From Poecilobothrus nobilitatus (Eukaryota; Arthropoda; Insecta; Diptera; Dolichopodidae), in assembly GCA_947095535.1 (NCBI GenBank), contig OX352772.1, positions 273,139,940 through 273,203,939 of the forward strand: a stretch of 64,000 nucleotides of DNA, in the 5' to 3' direction. The stretch's first letter is position 1. The number at the start of each line of letters is the position of its first letter. Both the position numbers and the translations under genes were made by a program. Below are positions 27,035 through 38,600 of the stretch, in pieces. The notes under the pieces are model-generated. The model searched no databases. It saw only the letters and a list, made by a program, of their open reading frames with translations, and was not told where the DNA came from.

Positions 27035-29807
27035 ATGATGCTTTCGAATGAAACAGAGAACGTTCAATGCAATTTAAAAGTGAAACATTATTTAACTTAT
27101 AACAAAGACTCAGTAAGTTTAAAATATCAAAATAATTTTAATATTTTGTACTTGAATATTCAAAGTTTACGGAATAAACTACATGAGGTGGAATCTTTGG
27201 TTGATAGTTTTGGTTGTAATATACATATAATTGTCTTGACGGAGGTATGGCTGGCACTTTCTGAGAATAATTTTTTCAATATTCCGAGATATAACTCATA
27301 CTTTATAAATCGTGATAAAACTTATGGTGGAATTGCTATATATGTTAAGGATGATATTGCTAGTAATTTTTTATTTAGTGAAGAGTACGAGAATAGTCAG
27401 TTTTTAGGAATAAAATTACTTAAAGATAATATTAATGTTATAGGCATATATAGATCTCACTCTACTCATCCTAATCAGTTTGTTAATAAACTGGATGAGC
27501 TCATATTTACCTATAAAAGATCAAGAATAGTAGAGGATTTTAATCTTAATTTGTTAAACAGTAATAGCTCTGAAATTAAAATGTATAATAATATGGTGTT
27601 GAGTAATGGCTTTGTGGTTTGTAATAATATCTCCGAAAAATTTGCTACTAGGGTTGGATCTCAATCAAAAACTATAATTGATCATTTTTTGACTGATATT
27701 GTAAATTGGGAATATAATTTTTACGTATTAGACAACAGTCTGTCCGACCATCAAATGATTTTTATAAGTTCTAACTTCAAACCCACAATAAAAAGAGAAA
27801 AACAGTACAAGGTTATTTTAGACTATTCAAATGTTGGTAGAGACAATTTCTGGATAAACATTGACTCCTACAATGATTTTGGTGAGGTCACGTGTAAAAT
27901 TAGCGCATTAATAAATCAGAATACTAAACATATTGAAATAAAAAATTGTAAGAAGAAAAACAAGACAAGTGAGATCTTACAAGTAATAAAAATAAGGGAC
28001 TCATTTTACAAATACAAAAAGAAATATCCACATGATGCGCACATTAAGAATTTATATTTTCAATATAGAGATAAGGTAAAAAAACTAACAAGGGAAGCTA
28101 AAAAAAATCTTTATTCTGATAGGATAGCGCAGCATCCCAGTGACTCTAGGAAATTATGGAATCTGTACAAAAGCATAATATTTAATACAGCTTCCTATGA
28201 GTCTAAAACTATAATAAATGCTCTGTGTGATAACGATAGAATAATTGAAAAGGAGGCGGAAATTAGTGAATGTTTTAACAATTATTTTATTAATGTAACA
28301 AAAAATATAAAAATTTCAGATAACAACATTGATCAAATCTACTTAAATCAATTTAGACGAAATATCTATTCTCATTTTCAACTAAGTCCTACTAATAGAG
28401 AAGAAGTTAGTTCAGTGATAAAATTTTTAAATCTTAAAGCAGCTACAGGTTACGATAATATTTCGGCAAAATTTCTTAAACATTACTCTGATCAATTAAT
28501 CCAAGTTTTAGTAAAATTTATTAACAAATCTTTCCAAACATACATTTTTCCTGACAGTCTTAAAAGTGCTATAGTAGTACCCATTTTTAAAGGTGGCAAT
28601 AATACAGATTGTTCCAATTATCGGCCAGTATCTGTTCTTTCGGTTTTTTCAAAAGTTTTTGAAACTATTATTAAAAATAGACTTAATTTTTTCATGACTA
28701 ATAATAATATTTTGAATGATGAACAGTATGGATTTGAAAGGATTCAAATACCGCTGCAGCATGCTTAAGTCTGACTGACTTCATTTCAAAAAATATAGAC
28801 AATAAAAAATACGTTGGTTGTGTGTTTATAGATTTGCAAAAGGCATTTGACTGCGTCGATCACAAAATTTTATTATTTAAATTATCTAATTTGAATTTTA
28901 ATTATCACCAAGTGAAATTCTTTGAATCCTATTTGCAAAATCGAAAACAGATGGTACGCATTAATAATAATTATAGTTCTGAAAAGGTTGTTTACAAAGG
29001 GGTTCCTCAGGGTTCCATACTTGGACCGGATCTTTTCAAGATATATATAGATGATTTATCTCGTTTAAATCTAAAAGGGAGGATTCAATTATATGCTGAT
29101 GATGCAGTACTAAAATACGCTAATGAGAGTGAACAAAGTATTATTTTCTCTATTCAAAGTGACCTTGCTATGATCGAAGAATGGTTAACTAAAAATCGGT
29201 TAAAACTAAATATTAAAAAAACCAAAATAATGTTTTTTGAAAATAAAATGTGGGATAATATTAATAGCTTGCCTTACAGAAACGAGAGTATTGAAATTGT
29301 TAAAGAATTCAATTATCTTGGTTTACTAATAGATAGTAAATTAAACTGGAGCAGTCATATTGACTATATAATAAAACGTATAACGCCTTATATTTTTGTT
29401 ATTAGTAGATTGAGAAACTTTTTGTCACACAAGGCTTTATTTATGATTTATGCTTCTTATATAAATCAATAATTTCGTATCTCAACCCAATTTGGAGTAA
29501 TGCTCCACAAATCTATATGAATAAACTAGATATAATTCATAACAAATGTATAAAAGTAATTCATAGATTCCCCATATACAATCCAACAAGTTTGTTGTAT
29601 TCAAACCAATATTTAAGCCTTGAAAGAATTTGCAGGCTTGAACTATACTTACTAGCTTTTAAAATTGTAAATAACAAAATTAAACATAACTTTATTCTAA
29701 ATCGAATGATTGATATACATAATTACAACACTCGCAATAAGGCAAATTTTTATCTAACGTTATTTAGAACAGATAACCAAAAAAAAACTGTTTATATAAC
29801 TGTTTAA
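27035..29807 (+). pseudogene. LINE ORF2: endonuclease + reverse transcriptase (Jockey/CR1 group)
   Basis: An AP-type endonuclease fills roughly the first 240 codons: NILYLNIQSLRNK, the catalytic Glu in LTEVWLA, EDFNLNLL in the position of the usual GDFN, and LSDHQMIF. The RT follows, with SAIVVPIFKGG, NYRPVSVLSVFSK, FIDLQKAFDCVDHK, GVPQGSILGPDLFK and the catalytic YADD (about 29092-29103). A frameshift lies near 28740 and a second near 29465; the C-terminal region continues to 29807 with FKIVNNKIKHNF. The EN and RT cores otherwise read well, so this is a fairly young copy. There is no RNase H. Target-primed reverse transcription would use it. Confidence 0.9.
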
Positions 29808-30226
29808 AGGTTTATAATGAACTTCCGCAAAACCTTAAGATTATTGATAATTTACTTTTTTTAAACACAAAATAAGAATATTATTGGCTCTAACAAGCCA
29901 ACAAAGTTAAAAATAAAAACAAAATTAAAAAAATTAATTTTTATATGGAAATGGATTGTTTTTTTTTAATGATATTATGGGAATGAATTAGTATTTAATT
30001 TAAGAATTAGTTTTAGTATAGTATTAATATTTAATTTAAAGAATAAGCACAAATAAATAATGAAATTGATATTTAGTTGTAACAAAACAAACCTATTATG
30101 TTTAGTAGATTAGCAAAACAAAATAAATTTATATTTTAAAATTTTATACGACCATACGGCTTAGGCTAAGGTCTTGAAAAAAAAAAAAAAAAATTAAAAA
30201 AAATAAAGGAAAAAAAAAAAAAAAAA
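29808..30226 (+). mobile_element. LINE 3' UTR and A tail
   Basis: AT-rich UTR ending GACCATACGGCTTAGGCTAAGGTCTTG followed by interrupted A runs at 30178-30226. The pre-tail motif is shared with the truncated copy at 20941-21785, which fixes the 3' boundary of this family. Confidence 0.7.
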
Positions 30227-31089
30227 GTAACATTATACACTGAACAACTCTTCAGATGATTGGACATGGCGCAAATCGTCGTAAATTGGCATAGACAAAA
30301 AACTTTGATTGTAGCTGCTTTGATTGTAGAGGAAGTTTAAAATTATCATAAACAAAATTAAAGTTTTTAATAAGAGAATATTATAAAATTGAAGACTTAA
30401 AATGTTATGAATAAAAAGTTTTTATCTCATTTAAAAAAAGATTTCAGCAATTTCTAATCGCATATAAATTCAGTCAAAGAACTCTTTAAAAAAAACTCAG
30501 CAAATTAAATTTATTGTGTTTATATTGAAAATTTTGTCGTACCTGAAAAATATAACATTAAAAATTAATAATTCATATTATAAAAAAGGAGAAAAAAATT
30601 CAATGCAAATGTAGATTAAAATTATTTACTTTAGTCCTTAAAAGCTTGATTTCATCATTTTTAAAAATTCAAAAAATCAAAGTTTCTTCATATTATTATA
30701 TAAATATGGTAAATTAATCACTGATTTCTTTTTTATTTATTTAAAAGTTTTATAGGTATAACTCCCAATTATTTAAATTACAAGATTCATTCAATTAAGT
30801 TAATTATTTAAAATAAGGATCTAAAGAAAAGATATAAACACAATGTTATTTATATTTTATAATTTCTAAATATAAAATATGATTTCACTTAAATGATGAA
30901 AAATGGGGAATGATTTTCTTCATGACCATATCATATACCTATTTCTCAAAATAATTATCATTTTCTCCCAAAAAATATTTTAAGATTTGTTCTTTTATTT
31001 AAATTACATGAATTTTGTGTATTTTATTTAATCTTGCATTTTCTTTAAAAAGATTTTGGATAAAGATAACGATTTGAAGCTTTAAAATA
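30227..31089. other. AT-rich DNA, no gene
   Basis: No open frame, repeat boundary or RNA gene is recognised. Confidence 0.5.
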
Positions 31090-32110
31090 AATTAGGTTAG
31101 CCTTAGATTAGGTTAGGTTAAGGTGGCTGCCAAAAAGACACACTTAGACCGTCATTGGTCCATTGCAAAGGAGATGGAGAGTAGTTTCCTCCTCTTCTTC
31201 ATCTTTGCAGGGTCTACAATAGTCGTTTGCGGATAAGTCAAGTCTTCTGACATGCTTCCCTATTAGACAGTGACCTGTGATTATACCCATTTTCATTCCA
31301 ATGTCTGCCCTTTTGAGAGAAAGCAGATCATTGGATCGTCTTAAATCGGTTTTGGGCCATATCAATCTTGTGATATTGCACGAGGTCAAGTTTGACCATT
31401 TGTAATTTACCATATCCATTATTTCCTTCCGAAATAACGTTTTGCTTATGAATAGAGGTACCTAGTCTTGCCCTATCCGGCAGGACTTGTAAGGTTGTAC
31501 CAATTCTTGCGAGTTCATCAGCTTTTTCATTTCCCGGAATAACTCGATGACCTGGTACCCAGCAAAGCTGAATGCTAAACTGCCTGGCCAGCTCGTTAAG
31601 AAGTTTTCGGCAGTTTATTACAGTCTTCGAGGTTGTGCATGTTGATTGCAGAGATTTTAACGCAGCCTGACTGTCTGACAGAATACATACTTGCTTTACA
31701 GTCAAAACACTTCTATTCAGTAGAATCAAGGCTTCCTGTATTGCCATAATTTCCGCTTGAAAGACGCTGCAATGGTCTGGTAATCGGAAATTATGACTGA
31801 TATTCAGATTATCTGAGAAGACCCTGCATCCTACACTGTTGTTCATTTTTGAGCCATCTGTGTAGAATTGTACTCCTTCGAAGGTCATCACTGTGTTCGA
31901 GTTCCAACTCTCACGGCTGGGTATGCTCGTCACATGAGATTTTCCGAAGAAATAAGTGGAGTGACGTGTAGTCCACCAAGGCGGGAGTGGACTTGAATTG
32001 GTTTATGATATTCTAGTGACCTTCTCGTAAATTGATCCATTGGGATGTAGCTTTTAATCTCACAGCTGCGTTTGTGGCTGCAAATTTGCTATAATATTCT
32101 ACAGGCATCA
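31090..32110 (-). pseudogene. LOA/I-like LINE fragment: RNase H domain and CCHC tail
   Basis: Frame 31933-31328 holds an RNase H domain: YTDGSK, AEIMAIQEAL with the catalytic Glu, LSDSQAALKSL, and WVPGHRVIPGNEKADELAR. A frame change leads to 31419-31144, ending in CRPCKDEEEEETTLHLLC, the C-terminal zinc-knuckle-like motif of such LINEs. The 3' side has TTAGGTTAG repeats (31090-31126), as often seen at the 3' ends of LOA/I-type elements. The four RNase H carboxylates are visible. The RT belonging to this tail is missing; what adjoins it at about 32115 is a different-looking LINE. Confidence 0.75.
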
Positions 32111-32114
32111 GATT

Positions 32115-32560
32115 AAGCATGATGTCTATTTATATTACTATCTAATACTAGCCCCAAATAGTTGAAAGATTTTACTATTTCAATGGGAAAGTCTCTGAAG
32201 GAGAACTGCGACGTTTGAAAGGACCTATTTTCAAAGAGAATTATTTTTGTTTTTGAGATGCTTTAATCGATTTTTCCTTAACCATTCGTCAATTACTTCC
32301 AGATCATGTTGAACCGAGTCTGTTAGTGCCTTTACTGTTTTCCTCAAGTATTTTATTACGGTGTCGTCTACATAAAGCTGAACTTGACCATAGAGGTTCA
32401 AGTGTGTTATATCATCGATAAACAATTTAAATAGGTCGGGATGAAGTATAGAACCTTGTGGTACTCCTTTCAAAACCGTTTTATTGTGTTGTTATTAACC
32501 CACAGGTATTTGCATTGATGATGTATTTTAATTTGCCTTTCTTGATGATATAGTTTGGTT
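32115..32560 (-). pseudogene. Jockey-like RT fragment
   Basis: It contains GVPQGSILHPDLFKLFIDDI, VQLYVDDTVIKYL with the catalytic YVDD, and, after a frame change, IEIVKSFNYLGLVLDSNI. The upstream RT palm is decayed to about 32560. The motifs match the LINE ORF2 at 28.9-29.4 kb closely (GVPQGSILGPDLFKIYIDDL, FNYLGLLIDSKLNW). It ends abruptly at 32115 next to the RNase H-type fragment. Confidence 0.7.
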
Positions 32561-32689
32561 TAATAGTCTGTAGATGATGGCGAAAGAACACTTGGTGATT
32601 TCCTAGAGAATCAATTTCAAGCTCCGAAGTAAAATTACGTTTTAATTTTTTTTTAGCCAGCTTAGTTTAGTTTAGTTGCCTCGGAATTT

Positions 32690-33365
32690 AATTTCAGCAA
32701 ATATAGTGATTGGTTTATTTTATTATTATTATTATTATTAACATTGTTATGATTATTGACTGAATTATAATATCTTTTACTTTTTAGTTCTGTGATGGTG
32801 ACAATGTTTTCTTTTGATATATTTGAACTCAACTGTTAATCAGCTTTCAGCACAACTCCCATCGGATCTTTTATAGTAGCTGGAAGCCCGGAAATTATTA
32901 TATTGCGTTTGTTTTCTTCTTGCTGTTTTTTATTAATAATGTTTTCCATTATATTTAGTTGTTTTTTCATAATATTCATTTTATTTTTCAGCTCAGTGTT
33001 TTCTTTAATAATCAATTAATTTTTTTTAGAAGATCCTCCATTTGTTCGCTCAGATATGCCTGCGAACGATGAATATCATTTACCACTTGTATCAATTTTT
33101 TAATATAGTCTGACATTGAAGCAATTGTCGGCTGTTTAAGCAAATTGATATCTTCAAATAAGAGACCCTGCGTGCTATAATCATCTTCGATCACAATGAA
33201 GGAATCATCCATTGGTGGACAATCTTTGCATCTCCACGATGCAGAACCGGAATCAACAGCCTTTATAACTTCTTCAGCTACAGGCCGAAGTGGAAGAATT
33301 TTCTGGAGCTGCTGCATTGTTTTGCTTTTGTCTTGCCATAAAAATTTTTGCTCCATGAGTGGCAT
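32690..33365 (-). pseudogene. LINE ORF1 with zinc finger and coiled coil
   Basis: The first frame (33365-33012) starts MPLMEQKFLWQDKSK, has a WRCKDCPPMDDS Cys motif (residues 44-55) and ends in a helical region. The +/-1 frame continues with ENTELKNKMNIMKKQ, then EENKRNIIISGLPATIKDP, the usual coiled-coil-to-RRM junction, and is lost near 32700 in an Asn-rich stretch. A frameshift near 33010 and an in-frame TAA near 32838 break it. It is the 5' part of the minus-strand LINE whose RT fragment lies at 32115-32560. The EN domain and most of the RT are missing. Confidence 0.65.
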
Positions 33366-33576
33366 TGTTGCTTAGCCATTTTCAGAATTTTTGGTAAATT
33401 TTTATTTTTATATTAATTATTTTATATTAATTAATTATTATTAATTTTATTTTAATTTTATATTAATTTAAAAAATAATTTTAAATAAGTTATAAATAAT
33501 TTACAAAATCTTTTAAAAAATATTATTTTTCCGCTAAAAAATAGACGTCTGACCTTATTGACAGTTTAACAGTTTT

Positions 33577-33600
33577 TACCCACTAGGCCACCGAGACCCC
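33577..33600 (-). mobile_element. SINE-A head fragment
   Basis: Only the first 24 bases of the SINE-A head are left on the minus strand, GGGGTCTCGGTGGCCTAGTG plus GGTA, between AACAG and TGTTA. SINEs are normally truncated from the 5' side, so a surviving 5' end is unusual. Confidence 0.6.
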
Positions 33601-33605
33601 TGTTA

Positions 33606-34573
33606 AAAGATATTTGTTTATAATAATTATACATATAACGTAAAAAAGAATTAAAATTACTTATTTATTGAAAATTTAAAGAAATTATTTCCAAGTAAAA
33701 TTTAATTATTTATTATAGAAAAAATTTTTATTTATTTATTAAAAATGTTTAAAAAAAAGAATTAATTATTTATTAAAATTTAAATATGTATTTGGAATCG
33801 ACCAAATATAATGTAAATATATAGTATATAATATAAACAAAATAAGTAATATTAGTATATAATTTAATAATAGTATAAAAACCTATAATGGCCGTCAGTA
33901 GCCGACGGTTCAATAATATTGCATTACATTTATGTATGTAATATTAATATAAATAAATAATAATTAAAAGAAAATATTCTTATATATACATAAAAAAAAA
34001 TTATATATAAAAAAATAAATTTGACTTATCTTTTTTCTCTTCAACCTGTGGTACTCGAACTTGGTATCTCCGCTTAATACTTTTCCTAATATGCTGGTAC
34101 ACTATGTTGACTGCTTCCAAAATTTTTATTGTTGTGATAATTATCAGCATTAACTTGAGGTTTTCATTTGTTATCTTGTAGAATTTTGATAACAACATTA
34201 TTGTTGATCTCCCCGTTACTGTCGATCTCCAACTTTGCTCCCCCCATGATTTAATATATTATATTTATATACATACTTTTTTTTTATTGTTCATTTTATT
34301 TCTATTATTTTTTACTTTTATCATTTTTTTTAGTTCTTTATTTTAGCAATTTGTATGCAAGATACAAAATCTTAATTTTCATGATAGAATTTTCTTCGAT
34401 GAAATAATATATGGCATACAATTGAACTGTACCTAAACAATTAATTAATCTGTTGTCATTTATAAAATAAATTATTTATTAACATCAATTTTCTGTTACT
34501 CTTAAAAATAATACATAAACAGGAGAGAAATTTTAATAATATAGAACTAGGTTTTTTAGTTTTGGCACACATC
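33606..34573. other. AT-rich DNA, no gene
   Basis: No supported gene. A segment near 34030-34200 gives a short open frame on the minus strand without any recognised feature. Confidence 0.5.
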
Positions 34574-34800
34574 CAGGGCCGGCGATTCCATATGCAGAGA
34601 TGGCACAGTGAAACAGAGCGCCAGAATTTTAGGGCACCAAATTTATTCGACATAGAAAATTATGTGGGTGTGGGTCTATTTGTTGAAAAACAAAATGTCG
34701 AATTAAAAATGTTGAAAAACAAAGTGTTGAAAAAAAATGTTGAAAAAAAAAAGTTGAAAAATAAAATGTCGAAAAAAATGTTGAAAAAAAAATGGTGAAA
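34574..34800 (+). repeat. CAGGGCCGGCG-type repeat end and GTTGAAAAA tandem tract
   Basis: CAGGGCCGGCG at 34574 and the following AGAGATGGCACAG ... AGGGCACC resemble the terminus of a hAT-type element common in insects, but no matching right end is found nearby. From 34680 a tract of imperfect repeats (GTTGAAAAAAAAAT and GTCGAAAAA) runs to about 34795. The open frame there is repeat-derived. Confidence 0.4.
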
Positions 34801-34879
34801 TAAAAATATATAATTATATAAATATAAAATATATATATGTATATATAATTTTTTTTAATTTTATTTATCCCTTCTAATG

Positions 34880-35050
34880 CACAATGTCACATATACATAT
34901 ATATATATATAAATATTCTGAAAAAGCCGTATAACCTTGTTTTTTAATCTAACTCTAAAATCCGTGCTAATTCAGAATCTCACATACACATATATATAAA
35001 TATTATGAAAAAAGCATATAACCCCAATTTTGAATCCTACTCTAAAATTC
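34880..35050. repeat. Duplicated ~90-bp block
   Basis: CACATATACATATATATAT, then CTGAAAAAGCCGTATAACC ... CTAACTCTAAAATCC, is repeated from about 34980 with variation. The same block appears once near 23495-23590, so it is a dispersed repeat. Confidence 0.55.
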
Positions 35051-36240
35051 CTCGGAATTATTTTTTTCCTATGTATATTTCAAAACAAAAGAATTTCATA
35101 TAGTAAGATTTTTTGTTATTATTTTCATTTCAGTTTTCCCGATTGATAAAACTTTTTTAAAATTTTGTTATCGGAAGATTTTGTGGTGTATATTTTGTAA
35201 ATGTTAAATTTTCTTGCGCTAGATTTTATTATTGCAAGTTTTTAATGTTGCAAGATTAATAAAAAAAAAGTAAGATTTTTTGACTAAAAAATTTTGAGAT
35301 GCTGCTTTACATACCGCTGCCTCTTATCGCTGATTAATATACTTAACAAAGTATAGCATAATTATATAATTATTGCGTTCCTTAGATTATTAACATTAAA
35401 CAAAGAAAGTATCAAATGTGATGAATTACGATTTCTCAATGCATCTCATTCTCAATTTCTCTATGTACTTGTATATACAAAAATAAAAAAATACCACAAA
35501 TTAAAAAAAACTAAAATTATAAAGCAAAACAATTCATTAAAATTAGATGGAAGAGAAAGAAATTTAGAAAGAATGGAATAAATAGATCTTGAATGGGCGA
35601 AAATTAAAAATGACATTACGATGGTTTACAACTATATTTTCCAGTTTTTAAACTTAAAAGTTGAATTTGTTCAATTATAATATTTAATATTTCTCGCTTT
35701 CACAATCATTATCTGAATTTTGATAGCGTGTAAGAAGAAACAAAGCATGTTCTAAAATAAAGGAAGAATTATTATCAGAGTTCAATTGCACGCTATTGAA
35801 AAACGATAATAATACAAGTTCGACAAATTATTTTCAAATTTTTTTGCTGCTTCTTCTTCAAACGGAACAGATCGTTATTAATAGTTATTCTAAATTTAAA
35901 ATCTGTTAAATAAATATTTAAATTAATTGTTATTCTAAAATAAAAGGAATTATTATCATATAAAACATATAAAAGTATATATGTATATTTCATTTATTTT
36001 TTTTACGAGGATTGGTGGAAAACTCGAAAGTGCTTCCTCAGGGTAGTGTTGGACTTTAACCAACCAAAACCCCCCTTTTAAAACCAAACTTTAGGATGGA
36101 ACCTTTAATACAAATGTACAGTTTTGTTTGAGATAGGGATGAGGGAAGGATGATTGGGGAAATTGGAATTAGGAAATTTGGATTATGGAGATAGGTAGGA
36201 AAATTTGGAGGTATATTTTCAAGAAATATGTTAATGTTCT
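35051..36240. other. Intergenic DNA, no gene
   Basis: Mostly AT-rich. An unusually GC-balanced patch at 36008-36200 has purine-rich GGGATGAGGGAAGGATGATTGG sequence. No coding region or RNA gene is recognised. Confidence 0.45.
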
Positions 36241-36247
36241 TCTTAAA

Positions 36248-38600
36248 CTTTTTTTATTTTTTATTATTATTATTAGTTTAATTCTTTATTCTCCTTCAAA
36301 AATATACATAACATATTTCTTAAGACTAAATTAAATAATTTAATTAATTTCGTTTACATTTGTATTTTATTTTTATTTATTATTAAATATGTAAAAGAAT
36401 AGAATTTAGGACACTTTATATAACTAAGTTATAGTAGTAAGTGCCACATAGGTACTTTAAATCAAAAATCCTTTTAAAATTAATTTATTAGTGGTGACTA
36501 TAGTTTGAATAACATTTCATAAACTAATTATTAAAACAAAAAATAAAAAGTTTGTATAAGTATAAGTATAAGTATAAAAGTATAAAAAATAATAGGTTTT
36601 AAGATAAATTATAAGTTTTGAATAATTATTAAATTTAAATTATGAAAACATAAAAAACAAACAAAAAATTCTTCATAGAATGTAGCAAAAAAGGTAATAA
36701 GCGTATCATATACATTAAATCATCATAAAATAAACAACAGAAAATTATAACAAAAATAAGTGTAAGATGTATACAGAAGACTTAGGTTAAAGTTTTTAAC
36801 AAAACCTCAATTTCATCATGTCCCATACTTATTAACCACAGTTTTAATTAGTTTAGTAACATCTTTTGATTTCGGATATTTTTAATTGAAAGCGGATGTT
36901 TATAGTACAATCTACATGAAACAATGTTGTACGAGTTTTGATAACTAGCTGTTCTAAATATAGGTATATTAACTCTTCGATGTTTGTTATATGTTTATTT
37001 GTGATATATTTCTTTACCGTAGTAAAAAAGTAGGTGATTGGTAATATTTTTAGTTGTTCAAATAATTCCATGCTTTGATGGCTGCGATTTCTGTTACATA
37101 TACTTCTTATAATATATTTCTGGAAGATAAGTAGTGCTTTAATTTTATTTTGGTATGCACCTCGCCAGCAACTTATTCCATACTGTATTTTCGAGTGTAT
37201 TAAACAATAGTAAACCATTTTCAGTATTCTTAAAGAAAACAGTTTTATTAAGTTATAAAAAGTTCGAAGGGTAGATCTCAGATAGCTTTTTAGGAATTTG
37301 TATGTTTAGACCAATTTAGATTTTGATCTATAGTTATTCCTAAGTATTTAAATTCATTTACTGGCTCAATTTCAAAGCAATGAGAGGAACAAAACCCGTT
37401 TTTATTAAAATTTTTACCTGACATGTTACATAAGTTGCTTTTCAACATAAGCCACATAAGTTGCTTTTCAGCAAAAAATTCGCAACTTTCATCTTATTGC
37501 TCACCACGAGTTTATGCTTAGCAAACCAATTTCAAAGAATAGATAAATCAAAGCTAATTTCAAACGTAAGATTCAAAGGACTATCAGATTTATACGAAAA
37601 AGCAAGGTCATCTGCGAAAGCCGTTATCTTCCCGTAGAATTTTTGTTTGAAGATCGAGTTAATGTAGATCAAGAAGATGGGTCCAAGGACTGAGCCTTGC
37701 GGCACTACAAGTTTAATACACCGGAGATCACTCATTCACTGTCTTTTATTTTGACCCTTTGTTTTCTTTCGTCAAGATATGATTTGAACCAATCCAGCAT
37801 AAATCCTCTAAATCCGGCATTATAAAGTTTCGTTAAGAGATGCTGTGATCAACTGTATCAAATGCCTTAGTAATATCAACAAAAAGCCCTGTACAAAGCT
37901 TCTTTTCGTCTAGACCCTTGTTTATATTAGAACAAAATTCAATAAGAGCATCTTCTGTAGAAACTTCCCTAAACCGATATTGTTTCTGACTGAAAAATTC
38001 TCTTTTATTTAGAAATTTGAGCATCCGTATTTTTTTAGCTTTTTTAAACAATTTACTAACTGCTGATAGCAATGAAATAGGTCGGTAGTTTGAAATCAAC
38101 TTTGAATCGCCCTTCTTAAAAATTGGAACTACAATTGATTGTTTTAATGCATCTGGAAACGTGCCGCAAAGAATACTTTTGTTAAGTAAATGGGCAAGGA
38201 TATCAGATATGTTATGGCAGATACTTTTGAGTAGTCTATTTGTAAGTTTGTTGACACCACCTGAGTTAGAGTTATTAAGTGATTTAATAATTTTTACTAC
38301 CTCCCATGCCGAGCATGGCTCAAAGGCTCAAATGAAAAGCTTTTACTCATTAAATTATCATTAACAAGATTAAAGTCATAATTGTTACAGCAAAATGAGC
38401 TTTCACACGGAATAGTATTTTCAGCGATTGAACTGAAATAATCATTAAACTCCTCAGCAAGAATTGCATTGTCAGATGTTATAGAATTATCGTTCATAGA
38501 AACTACAATATCCTCATGCGATACAAAACCAAATTTTTAATGGTTTTTTAATTATTTTTGGTTACTTACTAAGATACATTCACCAATATAATTAGATAGT
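36248..38600 (-). pseudogene. Truncated CR1/Jockey-group LINE with FADD-type RT
   Basis: Minus-strand RT pieces run from about 38500 down. EEFNDYFSSIAENT (38497 onward) is pre-RT, then ISNYRPISLLSAVSKLFKK and FVDITKAFDTVDH (38099-37833), then VPQGSVLGPIFLIYINSIF and ITAFADDLAFSYKS (37735-37532), then a C-terminal region IQYGISCWRGAYQNK and IRSICNRNRSHQS (37218-36853). The catalytic box is FADD, intact. Several frameshifts and stops separate the pieces. The 5' part (endonuclease) is absent: the element meets another LINE near 38600-38700. A (TTA)n stretch at 36261-36274 may mark the 3' end. Confidence 0.8.

Noticed and set aside
30178..30226. Poly(A) of a host transcript
   Set aside because: It directly follows a LINE 3' UTR motif shared with another LINE copy.
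31090..31126. Telomeric (TTAGG)n repeat
   Set aside because: Only a few imperfect TTAGGTTAG units at a LINE 3' end; not a telomere tract.
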